Source of the DNA: Rufibacter roseus
GTDB lineage: Bacteria > Bacteroidota > Bacteroidia > Cytophagales > Hymenobacteraceae
Assembly (NCBI RefSeq): GCF_001647285.1
Contig: NZ_LRML01000003.1
Location: forward strand, 248,001-312,000
Direction: 5' to 3'
Length of the DNA: 64,000 nucleotides
Shown: piece after piece, positions 17,457 to 24,954 of the stretch
Layout of the letters: each line of letters opens with the position of its first letter
Numbering within the stretch: position 1 is the first letter of the stretch
Translations under genes and position numbers: made by a program
The notes under the pieces: generated by a model
Database searches by the model: none
What the model was told of the DNA's origin: nothing
Seen by the model: only the letters and a program-made list of their open reading frames with translations

Positions 17457-19034
17457 GTGTGCGTTTGTAGAAAGCTGCTTCTTTTTTCTCTGTTATTTTT
17501 CAGCCTCTTTTCTTCGTTACAAACCGAGGCGCAAAGCCGGTATTGGGTGGTTTTTAAAGAAAAACCTGTTTCAGAGCAGCCACAGTTGGTGAGCGCTCAT
17601 ACGCAGCAGAATAGACAGAAACTTGATTTGCCTCTCTTCCACTTTTCTGACGCTCCGGTTTCCAGCGCCTATCTTGACAGCTTGAAATCTCTTACCATCA
17701 AAATAAAGACTGTTTCAAAATGGCTGAATGCCGCTGCCGTAGAGGCCACTGCGCACCAAATTTCTTTGCTTCAGCGCCTGACCTTTGTGCAGGAGGTACA
17801 TCCTATTAACGGCTACCTTACGGCCAGTAGTACCTCAGCCCCCGCTTCTTTTAAACCTGCTTACGTCAGCAAAGCCATCAATCAGATAAAACCGCAGGCG
17901 CTTTTTGAGGCTGGCCTTACCGGCAAAGGCGTGAAAATTGGAGTGATAGATGCCGGTTTTTATGGCGCGCCGCAGAAGGCTGGGTTGGCACCGATTTTTG
18001 AATCTGGCAGGGAGACGGCCTTCCGGGACTATGTCAACCCAGACCAGCAGCACCCTTACACAGTGCGCGAAAGCAACTTAGATTACCACGGTACCGATGT
18101 ACTGCTCCTGATTGGCGGGTATGACCCCACCCTGAATTTGCTCACCGGCTTAGCGCCCGAAGCCACCTATTACCTGGCCCGCACCGATCACGGAAAACGT
18201 GAAAACCGGATGGAGGAAGAAAATTTCATTAAGGCGCTGGAGTGGATGGACAGCCTGGGCGTGCGCTTGGTGAACTCCAGCTTAGGCTACGCCACCGGCT
18301 ATGATGACCCTAAAGAGAACTACCGCCCCGACCAAATGGATGGCTCTTCTATGATTGCCCGCGCCGTGCAAACCGCCATTGAGGAAAAAGGCATGACTAT
18401 TATTCTATCAGCGGGCAACGATGGCGCCAAACAGAGCTGGCAAATCATTGGCACCCCCGCCGATGCGCCCGGCACCATTGCCGTTGGCTCCTCTGATTTT
18501 AAAACGTGGACGAAGCAAGGCTACAGCGGCGTGGGTCCTGCTTTTCTGCCTTACCTCAAACCCGATTTAGTTTGCTTTTCGGCAAACGGCACCTCGTTTT
18601 CAGCACCCATCATCACAGGTTTAGCAGCTTGCCTTTTGCAATTCAAGCCTGAGCTTACCAATGAAGAACTTACTAACATTCTGCGCCAAAGTGGACACCT
18701 GTACCCCTACGGAAATAACTTTGTAGGCTACGGCGTGCCCAACGCTCAGCAAGCACTTTGGTTAGCTCAGGATTCTTTAGCAGCTACAGTATCTATGCCC
18801 TTAAAGCCATTGCTGGTTACCGGCAGCAAGCTCAAGTACAAAGCCGCCGCTAACCGTGCTGCTATGCAATATAACGGCGGCATTGTTCTCTTCCGGAAAC
18901 GCTCGCCAACACAGGTCATCAGGCAAGAGAAACGCTCCACCCGCGCCCGAAGAATAAAACTTAAACGCTTGCCAAATGAAACCCATACTACTTTGCAGAT
19001 TGGGCCTGAGGTGGTGGAGTTAGTGTGGCAGTAG
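17457..19034 (+). CDS. S8 family serine peptidase (subtilase), exported
   Basis: A 525-residue secreted subtilisin-like protease. A signal peptide (about 1-26, ending TEAQ) is followed by an inhibitor-I9-like pro-region (RYWVVFKEKP ... VQEVHPI) and the catalytic domain. The triad is Asp165 (IGVIDAGFYG), His211 (DYHGTDVL) and Ser380 (ANGTSFSAPI), with the oxyanion Asn in SAGNDG. The C-terminal 80 residues are basic (RKRSPTQVIRQEKRSTRARR) and carry no canonical T9SS domain. The start is GTG, with a second GTG-like register out of frame. It is probably periplasmic or extracellular, and its substrate is unknown. Confidence 0.93.
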   Translation: MCVCRKLLLFSLLFFSLFSSLQTEAQSRYWVVFKEKPVSEQPQLVSAHTQQNRQKLDLPLFHFSDAPVSSAYLDSLKSLTIKIKTVSKWLNAAAVEATAHQISLLQRLTFVQEVHPINGYLTASSTSAPASFKPAYVSKAINQIKPQALFEAGLTGKGVKIGVIDAGFYGAPQKAGLAPIFESGRETAFRDYVNPDQQHPYTVRESNLDYHGTDVLLLIGGYDPTLNLLTGLAPEATYYLARTDHGKRENRMEEENFIKALEWMDSLGVRLVNSSLGYATGYDDPKENYRPDQMDGSSMIARAVQTAIEEKGMTIILSAGNDGAKQSWQIIGTPADAPGTIAVGSSDFKTWTKQGYSGVGPAFLPYLKPDLVCFSANGTSFSAPIITGLAACLLQFKPELTNEELTNILRQSGHLYPYGNNFVGYGVPNAQQALWLAQDSLAATVSMPLKPLLVTGSKLKYKAAANRAAMQYNGGIVLFRKRSPTQVIRQEKRSTRARRIKLKRLPNETHTTLQIGPEVVELVWQ

Positions 19035-19081
19035 ATCTAACCACTCTTTTGAAGAGAAGGAATTTGATGCACCCATTTCCC

Positions 19082-19112
19082 GCCTGTTTTCCTGAAATCA
19101 GCTTCAAAACGC
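19082..19112. repeat. PAL-A palindrome, copy 7 (left arm truncated)
   Basis: CCTGTTTTCCTGAAATCAG is followed by CTTCAAAACG. Only the loop and right arm fit the family. It directly abuts the inverted-repeat element. Confidence 0.45.
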
Positions 19113-19306
19113 ATTAACGGAGTTCCTTCTCCCTGAGGGAGAAGGTTAGGATGAGGGGGAAGCACGGTTCAAATAGCAGTAGAAGTAGCAGTGCTTTAGC
19201 GAAAATGGCTGACAGGCTCTCTTGATGTATAGGCTGTTGCTTCGTAGCCACCGCTGCCCCCTCACCCTAGCCCTCTCCCCAAGGGAGAGGGAACTTCTGT
19301 AATACG
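19113..19306. mobile_element. MITE-like element with about 50-bp imperfect terminal inverted repeats
   Basis: The left end (19110-19160) reads CGCATTAACGGAGTTCC, then a CTTCTCCC/GGGAGAAGG hairpin and GGATGAGGGGG. The right end (19251-19306) is its inverse: CCCCCTCACCCTAGCC, CTCTCCCC/GGGAGAGGG and GGAACTTCTGTAATACG. The 90-bp centre has no ORF. It looks like a non-autonomous mobile element, and the CTCACCC...CTCTCCC type of sequence recurs in many bacteria. No target-site duplication was found by eye. Confidence 0.6.
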
Positions 19307-19349
19307 TTCCCAAATTGTTTTTGGTAGAAACCAGCGAGTAGCTGTAAAA

Positions 19350-19382
19350 AAGACCTCACAGGTTTTGAAAACCTGTGAGGTC
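19350..19382. repeat. Perfect hairpin of CCTCACAGGTTTT type
   Basis: AGACCTCACAGGTTTT is followed at once by its exact inverse, with one G at the apex. It has no T tract, so it is a dispersed palindrome rather than a terminator. Confidence 0.75.
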
Positions 19383-19432
19383 TGAACGGTCATTCAGGCA
19401 AAGAATAGTAACACTGGCTCTTAACTTAACTA

Positions 19433-19472
19433 CTGTTTCTGGACCGTTTTCATAAAAAGAGCCCGAAAACAG
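19433..19472. repeat. PAL-A palindrome, copy 8 (overlaps terminator)
   Basis: CTGTTTCTGGACCGTTTT faces AAAAAGAGCCCGAAAACAG. The core is poorly paired because the right arm has been recruited into the terminator stem. Confidence 0.5.
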
Positions 19473-19485
19473 GTTCGGGCTCTTT
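19456..19485 (-). terminator. Terminator of the blaI-M56 operon
   Basis: Read on the minus strand, AAAGAGCCCGAA pairs with TTCGGGCTCTTT and runs into TTTT. It lies 30 bp past the M56 stop codon. Confidence 0.8.
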
Positions 19486-19516
19486 GGCTGTTGGTAAGCT
19501 AAAGCTACTGCTGTAC

Positions 19517-22057
19517 CTAGTCTTGTTTAGTTGTGGTGGCAGGCTTGGTATCTTTTATCACTATGCGGTATGGCACCGTGTACTTCACGTTAACCGCTTT
19601 TCCGTTTTGTTTTCCCGGAATCCAGAGAGGCATAGAATTCACCACTCTTAAAGCCTCTTCGTCTAAGGTAGGAGACAAGCTTTTTAGAACCTGAACATTA
19701 GTGATTTCACCGGTTTTGGTCACAACAAACGCAAGCACCAATGTTCCCTCGGCTCCGCTTTTCTGGTCTTCTGCCGGCACCTTGAAATTCTCTGACAAAT
19801 ACTTGAACATGGCCGCCTGCCCACCTGGGAACTGAGGCATTTGCTCTACAGCAATGTATACTTTATCGTCATCGTTATTGGCGGGAGTTTTTGCATCACT
19901 TTTCTGCGGCTGCCCATTTCCTTGTATCCTAAACGGAACGGTATATTTCACTGCCACCGCTTTGCCGTTTTGCATCCCCGGAGTCCATGTAGGCATGCCC
20001 TCCACTACCCGCACAAACTCCTCGTCTAGGCTAGGTGACAGTTTTTTCAGCACTTGCATGTTTGTTATTTTTCCTTCTTTGTTCACCACGAAGGAGCCTA
20101 CTATTGTTCCGGTACCTTCGCCAGCAGGCAGCTTAAAGTTTTCTGCCAAATACTTAAACATAGCCGCCTGCCCACCGGGAAACTCTGGCATTTTTTCTAC
20201 TGCAATGAAGACAGGCTCACCCTCTGGCGTGGTAGTTGGCTTAGTTGGTACATAAGTGGACTTTGCTCTTTCCTCCTGCTTTGCCTTTTCCTGGGCATAG
20301 GTTGTCTTTCCATTAATAACCACAACTGTTGCAAATTCAATCACTTCTTTAGAGGCCACCGGCTTACCATTACTGTAAGCCGGTTTCCACTGAGGCATTT
20401 TGTTCACTAGTCGTCTAAACTCTTTATCAACAGCAACAGCAACTTCTGTGGAATGAAATGGCTCCGTTTTTACTTCTAGGGGTCTAACACCAGTGACAAA
20501 CCCGTTAGCATCAATAGAAATTTGAGCCTTTATGTGCCTAAGAAATTTAACTGGATAATCCTCCGGAACTTTAGATTTAAACACCACCTCTGGTATGATA
20601 AACTGGGTATTTAGGTAATGGTACATGGCTCCTTTTCCGCCCGGATATTCAGCTGGGCTGTTGCCAGACGCTTGTACCTCTGCAGCGGCAGAAGTCACCT
20701 TCGTTTTCTGCTGCCGGTGCTCCAGGTATTTAGAGTAAGACAGAAAATCAGTGCTCACCGAGGCTATTTTGATAACTTCTTTGGAAGCCACTGCTTTGCC
20801 ATTTTTAAAAGCCGGGCTCCAGGAAGGCATCAGGCTGACCACCCGGGCAAATTCCTGTTTAACAGCCTCCTGCACCTGCGGGTGGTTCGGGCTTACCTCC
20901 ATTTCCAGCACCCTTGACAAGGTAGCCTTACCGGCTGCGTCTATCTCCACTTCAATAGAGGCCACTGCCTGTACCATTTTATCACCTCCGTTCAGGCGGT
21001 CGAAGGCAATTTTAGGGAACGTGAAGTTATTCCGGACAAAGGTATTGGCCGCTTCTCGGCCTCCCGGAAATTCGGCTGGCCTTGATTCATCTTTGGTCAG
21101 AAAGATGGAAGATGCAGCCTCTTTCAAGGAAGTTACTGGTGACACAGGCTCCAGCGCTTGAACCGGACGCATGGCCATGATCACGCTTACCAAGCCTATA
21201 CTCAGCGGTAACAGCAGCAAAACTTTTCTGGTTTTAGGGGATTGCGGCAATTTTTTCATCATCTTAATTCTGTTTAACGTGAGAGATTTATTGAAGAAAA
21301 AATAGCTACCCATGGCAAATCCCACTTTCTGGAACACCTGCTTGAGCAGCAAAGAAGCATATTCTTGATGATTGGCGTGGCGAACTACTTCAGCATCGGC
21401 AAGGTACTCATGCGTTTGCTCCAAGGCATTTTTGTAAAGGCGCACCAACGGGTTAAACCAGAATACAATGCCCAGCACCGACACCAGCAAAATATCCAGG
21501 CTGTGCCGCTGGTCTAGATGCACCCGCTCGTGCTGCAGCACCCGCTCGGTTTCTTCGGGGGTAAGGGCTTGGGTATTATCAAAGAACACGTAGCCTAGAA
21601 AAGAGAAAGTAGGCATTTTGCCGTTGGTCTGGATAACCGGCGCGTGGTTCGTGAGTTTGAAATAAACCCCTTCTTGCTTGGCGTAGCGGTACAAAGAGAA
21701 CAGCTGGTACCCGAAGCGTAAAGTAAAAAGCACCAGTCCTAGCGCGTAAGCCAGGTAAACAAAGGGCCAAACATCAATAGTCTTTTCAAACTCTTCCTCA
21801 ACCATTTCCACCGGCAGCTCATAATCTTCAAGAGGCACATAAGCCAAACTTTGAATGGCCGCTACTTCTGGTTCGGCTTGGGGCCAGGCGGGCAAACTGG
21901 CCAGCGGCAGCAATGTGGCTACGACCAACGCACCCAGCAGGTAGAAACGGTTAAACCTGAAGCAGGTCTCTTGCCGCAGCACGAGCCAGTAAAACAGGTA
22001 GAACAACAGCAGGCACAACGCCGACTCGGCTACGTACTGAAGAAACGCATTATTCAT
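19517..22057 (-). CDS. M56 (BlaR1-type) peptidase with four TonB C-terminal modules
   Basis: An 846-residue membrane sensor-protease. Hydrophobic helices (about 4-26, 36-56, 98-118, 185-203) surround the zinc peptidase with HERVH at 176-180 and the downstream HEYLADAEVV. After a last helix (about 278-296) come four TonB_C modules at about 327-430, 468-575, 622-712 and 738-835, each opening with a PxFPGG or PxYPGG motif. BlaR1 proteins sense a signal and cleave the partner BlaI repressor; here TonB-C modules replace the penicillin-binding sensor. The last two modules are near copies at DNA level (period about 350 bp), showing recent duplication. The start overlaps the blaI stop by 8 nt, so the two are co-transcribed. 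Confidence 0.9.
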   Translation of the reverse strand: MNNAFLQYVAESALCLLLFYLFYWLVLRQETCFRFNRFYLLGALVVATLLPLASLPAWPQAEPEVAAIQSLAYVPLEDYELPVEMVEEEFEKTIDVWPFVYLAYALGLVLFTLRFGYQLFSLYRYAKQEGVYFKLTNHAPVIQTNGKMPTFSFLGYVFFDNTQALTPEETERVLQHERVHLDQRHSLDILLVSVLGIVFWFNPLVRLYKNALEQTHEYLADAEVVRHANHQEYASLLLKQVFQKVGFAMGSYFFFNKSLTLNRIKMMKKLPQSPKTRKVLLLLPLSIGLVSVIMAMRPVQALEPVSPVTSLKEAASSIFLTKDESRPAEFPGGREAANTFVRNNFTFPKIAFDRLNGGDKMVQAVASIEVEIDAAGKATLSRVLEMEVSPNHPQVQEAVKQEFARVVSLMPSWSPAFKNGKAVASKEVIKIASVSTDFLSYSKYLEHRQQKTKVTSAAAEVQASGNSPAEYPGGKGAMYHYLNTQFIIPEVVFKSKVPEDYPVKFLRHIKAQISIDANGFVTGVRPLEVKTEPFHSTEVAVAVDKEFRRLVNKMPQWKPAYSNGKPVASKEVIEFATVVVINGKTTYAQEKAKQEERAKSTYVPTKPTTTPEGEPVFIAVEKMPEFPGGQAAMFKYLAENFKLPAGEGTGTIVGSFVVNKEGKITNMQVLKKLSPSLDEEFVRVVEGMPTWTPGMQNGKAVAVKYTVPFRIQGNGQPQKSDAKTPANNDDDKVYIAVEQMPQFPGGQAAMFKYLSENFKVPAEDQKSGAEGTLVLAFVVTKTGEITNVQVLKSLSPTLDEEALRVVNSMPLWIPGKQNGKAVNVKYTVPYRIVIKDTKPATTTKQD

Positions 22058-22427
22058 CTTCGTTTTCTTTAAGGTCTTGCTTTACATGCTTCAGCATTTC
22101 TTCCAGCTCCTGTAGATCCATGTTTTCTTCCTTGGCGAAAAAGGAAACCAGTTTCTTGAAAGAACCCCCAAAGTAGCCGGCCATAAAGTTCTTCAGGTAG
22201 AAGTGGCGGTACTCGTCTCGGGCCACCAAAGGGTAGTACTCATGCGTTTTGCCATAAGCTTTGTAAGAGACAAAGCCTTTTTTCTCCAGAATGCGCACAA
22301 TGGTAGACACCGTGTTGTAAGCGGGCTTGGGCTCGGGCAGCTGGTCCAGAATGTCTTTCACAAAACCCTGCTGTATATCCCACAGAATCTGCATGACCTG
22401 TTCCTCGGCTTTTGTTAACTCTTTCAT
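22050..22427 (-). CDS. BlaI/MecI/CopY family transcriptional repressor
   Basis: A winged-helix repressor of about 125 residues: KELTKAEEQVMQILW at the start, the recognition region PAYNTVSTIVRILEKKGFVSY, and a dimerisation tail with the cleavage-prone EYRHFYLKNFMAGYFGGS. It should bind the two dyads in its own promoter and be inactivated by the M56 peptidase encoded next. The open frame continues to 22481, but that extension runs through the promoter and operators; ATG at 22427 (or 22430) gives the N-terminus normal for the family. The inducing signal is unknown. Confidence 0.93.
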   Translation of the reverse strand: MKELTKAEEQVMQILWDIQQGFVKDILDQLPEPKPAYNTVSTIVRILEKKGFVSYKAYGKTHEYYPLVARDEYRHFYLKNFMAGYFGGSFKKLVSFFAKEENMDLQELEEMLKHVKQDLKENEDE

Positions 22428-22451
22428 CATGATGCTTTTAGTTTCCTTTAC

Positions 22452-22481
22452 CAAACATAAAACTAAATACTTAGTTTTCAA
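22452..22481 (-). promoter_or_regulatory. Promoter of the blaI-M56 operon
   Basis: On the minus strand, TTG (22481-22479), a 19-nt spacer and TATGTTTG (22459-22452) match the Bacteroidota consensus exactly. Both operator dyads overlap it. Confidence 0.85.
22461..22476. promoter_or_regulatory. Putative BlaI operator 1
   Basis: AACTAA-N4-TTAGTT is a perfect 6-4-6 dyad lying between the -33 and -7 elements. BlaI-family repressors bind ACTA/TAGT-type dyads, so autorepression is expected. Confidence 0.75.
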
Positions 22482-22496
22482 ACTAAATGTTTAGTT
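22481..22496. promoter_or_regulatory. Putative BlaI operator 2
   Basis: This is the same AACTAA-N4-TTAGTT dyad, centred exactly 20 bp from operator 1, so both lie near the same face of the helix. It covers the -33 element. Confidence 0.75.
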
Positions 22497-22620
22497 TATT
22501 TTCTTAGATGATGAATTAATTTGGGAAGATGTAATTAGACAAATATTTCAAGACATAGAATTTGTCATATTGAAAAGGTCTCGGTGGCAAGCCCGGTATG
22601 CTGTTGCTATCTGTCACGCC

Positions 22621-22638
22621 CTTGTTGTCACCAACAAG
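22621..22638. repeat. PAL-B hairpin, copy 1 (shortened)
   Basis: CTTGTTGTCACCAACAAG has lost the middle of the 24-bp form. It shares the flank ACAAAGG with copy 2, so the repeat unit extends beyond the hairpin. Confidence 0.6.
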
Positions 22639-22685
22639 TACAAAGGATGCTCAGGTTGAAATGATAATATTAGAAAGCTCCCGCC

Positions 22686-22709
22686 CTTGTTGGTGTTATC
22701 ACCAACAAG
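22686..22709. repeat. PAL-B hairpin, copy 2
   Basis: CTTGTTGGTG, a TTAT loop and CACCAACAAG make a perfect 10-bp stem. It is preceded by GCC and followed by CACAAAGG, as in copy 1. Confidence 0.75.
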
Positions 22710-22802
22710 CACAAAGGCAGGTGAGTTTGGATTACTAATAATAGAAAAAGCCATCAAGGCTAGCAAAGGAATAGGCCATTAATCACTTGATCCGCAGTTT
22801 TA

Positions 22803-22826
22803 CTTGTTGGTGATAACACCAACAAG
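22803..22826. repeat. PAL-B hairpin, copy 3 (inverted)
   Basis: The same 10-bp stem has an inverted ATAA loop and is followed by GGGC, so it lies in the opposite orientation to copies 1 and 2. Confidence 0.75.
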
Positions 22827-23109
22827 GGCTGGAGGGGCTGAGGGCTGGAGGGGCTCCTTTTATTAAAGTGTGTTATTCTTCATAGTGGCTTTGCCTGATG
22901 AGTACAGCGGGAGTAGAAAAAAAGAATAGTCGTGCAGCTATTGTGAATCTTTGGTTACCGCTTTCCATAACTTAGTCTTACCTGAGGTTTACAATATATA
23001 TGTGCAACAAGGGCAAGCACTCACTTCGGCTTCAACGGCTTACTTACAGCTACTCCTCTAAAACTCCTCTACCGGAAGTCATGTTGGTGCTGGTTTAAAA
23101 GAAGAGTAG

Positions 23110-23117
23110 TACTTTTG
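23110..23117 (+). promoter_or_regulatory. -7 box of glycosyltransferase gene
   Basis: TACTTTTG ends 8 nt before the ATG at 23126. This suggests transcription begins at or very near the start codon. Confidence 0.5.
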
Positions 23118-23125
23118 CTTTGCGC

Positions 23126-24256
23126 ATGAAAATAGGATACGACGCCAAACGAGCCTTCACCAACACCTCTGGGTTAGGCAATTACAGCCGCTTTGTCATC
23201 TCGGGTATGATGATGCATTTCCCGCAGTACCAGTATGCTTTGTTCACTCCCCGCCGCAACGACTTGTTCAACGACTTTTACCCCCAAGTAGCCAAAACCC
23301 AGGTGGTACAGCCCGATGGCTTAGGCAAGCGCTTTTCCTCTTTGTGGCGCACCTTCGGCCTACGGGCAGCTTTGCCCAAACATGCCATAGAAGTGTACCA
23401 CGGTCTCAGCAATGAGCTGCCTTACGGCCTTGACCGCCAGAAAACTAAACTCGTGGTTACCATACACGATCTTATTTTCCTGCGCTACCCCGAGCTGTAC
23501 CTACCTATTGACCGCTACATCTACCGCAAAAAATTCAAAGACGCCTGTGATGCCGCCCATCAGATTGTAGCCATCAGTCAGCAGACGGCGCAGGATCTAG
23601 AAGAGTTCTTTGGCGTTCCGCAGGAGAAAGTACAGGTAGTGTACCAAGACTGTGACCCTGTTTTTCAGCAGTTTTTTGAAAAAGAGGCCAAAAACGAGAT
23701 TCTGCGGAAGTACAATCTGCCTTCGGAATTTATTCTTTGCGTAGGCACGTTGGAACGGCGTAAAAACCAGCTGCTCCTGCTCAGGAGTTGGCACAAGGCT
23801 GGCGCTTCAGTACCATTGGTGTTCATTGGCCGTAAGACAGAATACTTCAAAGAGATGCAGGCTTACTTGGCAAAACATCAATTGGAAGACAAAGCTCTGT
23901 TTCTGCCTTACATCCCATTTCAGGAGTTGCCCGTCATTTACCAGCTGGCCACGCTGTTTGTATATCCAAGCATTTTTGAAGGCTTCGGTATTCCTATTGT
24001 AGAGGCTTTGAACAGCGGGGTGCCCGTGATCACCTCTACCGGCTCTTGCTTTGCCGAAGCCGGTGGCCCCGCCGCCCGCTACGTCTCCCCTTCTGATGTT
24101 GATGCCATGGCTCAAGCAATTCAGGAGATTCTTGCCAGCTCAGATCTTCAGAAACAAATGATAAAACTTGGCCTGGAGCACGCCCAAACGTTCAGACCAG
24201 AAGTAACCATTCCGCAGCTGCACCAGGTATATGAGCAGGTTTTGAAAAATTGTTGA
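23126..24256 (+). CDS. Glycosyltransferase family 4 protein
   Basis: A 376-residue GT-B glycosyltransferase using a nucleotide sugar, probably for surface polysaccharide or glycolipid synthesis. The N-terminal KIGYDAKRAFTNTSGLGNYSR is the acceptor-domain start common to mannosyl/rhamnosyl GT4 enzymes. FILCVGTLERRKNQLLLL opens the donor domain, and the GT4 E-x7-E motif is PSIFEGFGIPIVEAL. A TTG two codons earlier is in frame, but ATG with the nearby -7 box is preferred. It is cytoplasmic or membrane-associated. It stands alone, with no other glycan genes nearby, so its acceptor is unknown. Confidence 0.92.
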   Translation: MKIGYDAKRAFTNTSGLGNYSRFVISGMMMHFPQYQYALFTPRRNDLFNDFYPQVAKTQVVQPDGLGKRFSSLWRTFGLRAALPKHAIEVYHGLSNELPYGLDRQKTKLVVTIHDLIFLRYPELYLPIDRYIYRKKFKDACDAAHQIVAISQQTAQDLEEFFGVPQEKVQVVYQDCDPVFQQFFEKEAKNEILRKYNLPSEFILCVGTLERRKNQLLLLRSWHKAGASVPLVFIGRKTEYFKEMQAYLAKHQLEDKALFLPYIPFQELPVIYQLATLFVYPSIFEGFGIPIVEALNSGVPVITSTGSCFAEAGGPAARYVSPSDVDAMAQAIQEILASSDLQKQMIKLGLEHAQTFRPEVTIPQLHQVYEQVLKNC

Positions 24257-24294
24257 TTGCTGGTTGTTGATTGTTGGTTGTTGTAGAAGCATGC

Positions 24295-24333
24295 CGTTTT
24301 GGGCCTATTTTTAAGAAAACAGGTTTAAAACAG
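24295..24333. repeat. PAL-A palindrome, copy 9
   Basis: CGTTTTGGGCCTA faces AACAGGTTTAAAACAG between convergent genes. It is preceded by a TTGATTG/TTGGTTG microsatellite-like run at 24250-24284. Confidence 0.65.
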
Positions 24334-24350
24334 AAAATCGGAATCAAGAA

Positions 24351-24821
24351 TTATGCTTTTGACTCGACCAACTCCAGGTGCAGGATTGGGTGCGGGTTGC
24401 CCATGCCGTCCACAGGAGAGCGGCTTGCCACCTGAAATCCTTCGTGCAGGTAAAAGCCCACTGCTTGCTCGTTTTCTTCGTTTACATCTACTTTGGTTAC
24501 TTTCTGCTGCTGAACAGCGTGCTGCAGCAGTTTTCTGCCAATGCCTTTACCACGGACAGCTGGATGCAGAAACAGCATTTCCAGTTTACCATCGGCCACA
24601 CCTGAGAAACCTAACATGTTGCCCGCCTCATTACGGGCGCAGGTCAGCTGCACCTGCGGTAACAACTGCTGCAGAATAAGCGGACGGTAGAAATGGATCT
24701 CGTCTTCAGACACAAAATGGTGGGTAGCCCTCACGGATGCTTCCCACACCTCCAGTATCTCTTCGTATTCTCCGGCGGAAGCGCTTTCAAGCTCTACTTT
24801 GTCTGTTCTTTGCTGTATCAT
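24351..24821 (-). CDS. GNAT family N-acetyltransferase
   Basis: A 156-residue acetyl-CoA-dependent acetyltransferase. The fold is complete: LEMLFLHPAVRGKGIGRKLLQHAV carries the R/Q-x-x-G-x-G/A acetyl-CoA loop, and VDVNEENEQAVGFYLHEGFQVASR is motif B with the conserved FY. The C-terminal HPILHLEL strand closes the fold. The sequence resembles the YjaB-type group that acts on small molecules or proteins, but the substrate cannot be inferred. It is a single gene that converges on the glycosyltransferase. Confidence 0.9.
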   Translation of the reverse strand: MIQQRTDKVELESASAGEYEEILEVWEASVRATHHFVSEDEIHFYRPLILQQLLPQVQLTCARNEAGNMLGFSGVADGKLEMLFLHPAVRGKGIGRKLLQHAVQQQKVTKVDVNEENEQAVGFYLHEGFQVASRSPVDGMGNPHPILHLELVESKA

Positions 24822-24954
24822 AGCTTTTCAGAATCACCTGAAATGTAAGAAAAACAAAAGCAGCTTGCTATCCTTCGGGGGTTTCCCTGGAAAAAATGAG
24901 GTGATCAACCGTAATCAAGAACTCCTTCATCTGTCTTTTATCCTGCCAATTGCT

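Larger units (their letters stand above)
19035..19516. other. Gene-free spacer between convergent genes, repeat-rich
   Basis: No gene is seen between the subtilase and the M56 gene, which converge. The spacer holds a half PAL-A copy, a 190-bp inverted-repeat element, a perfect CCTCACAGGTTTT hairpin, and a PAL-A copy merged with a T-tracted terminator. Confidence 0.7.
22497..23109. other. Gene-free spacer with hairpin repeats
   Basis: About 610 bp with no credible gene. It contains three CTTGTTGGTG hairpins, a GGCTGGAGGGGCT short direct repeat at about 22827-22856, and otherwise unremarkable AT-rich sequence. Confidence 0.65.

Noticed and set aside
22428-22481. Longer N-terminus for BlaI
   Set aside because: The extension is encoded by the promoter and operator sequences themselves. 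ATG 22427 gives the normal family start.
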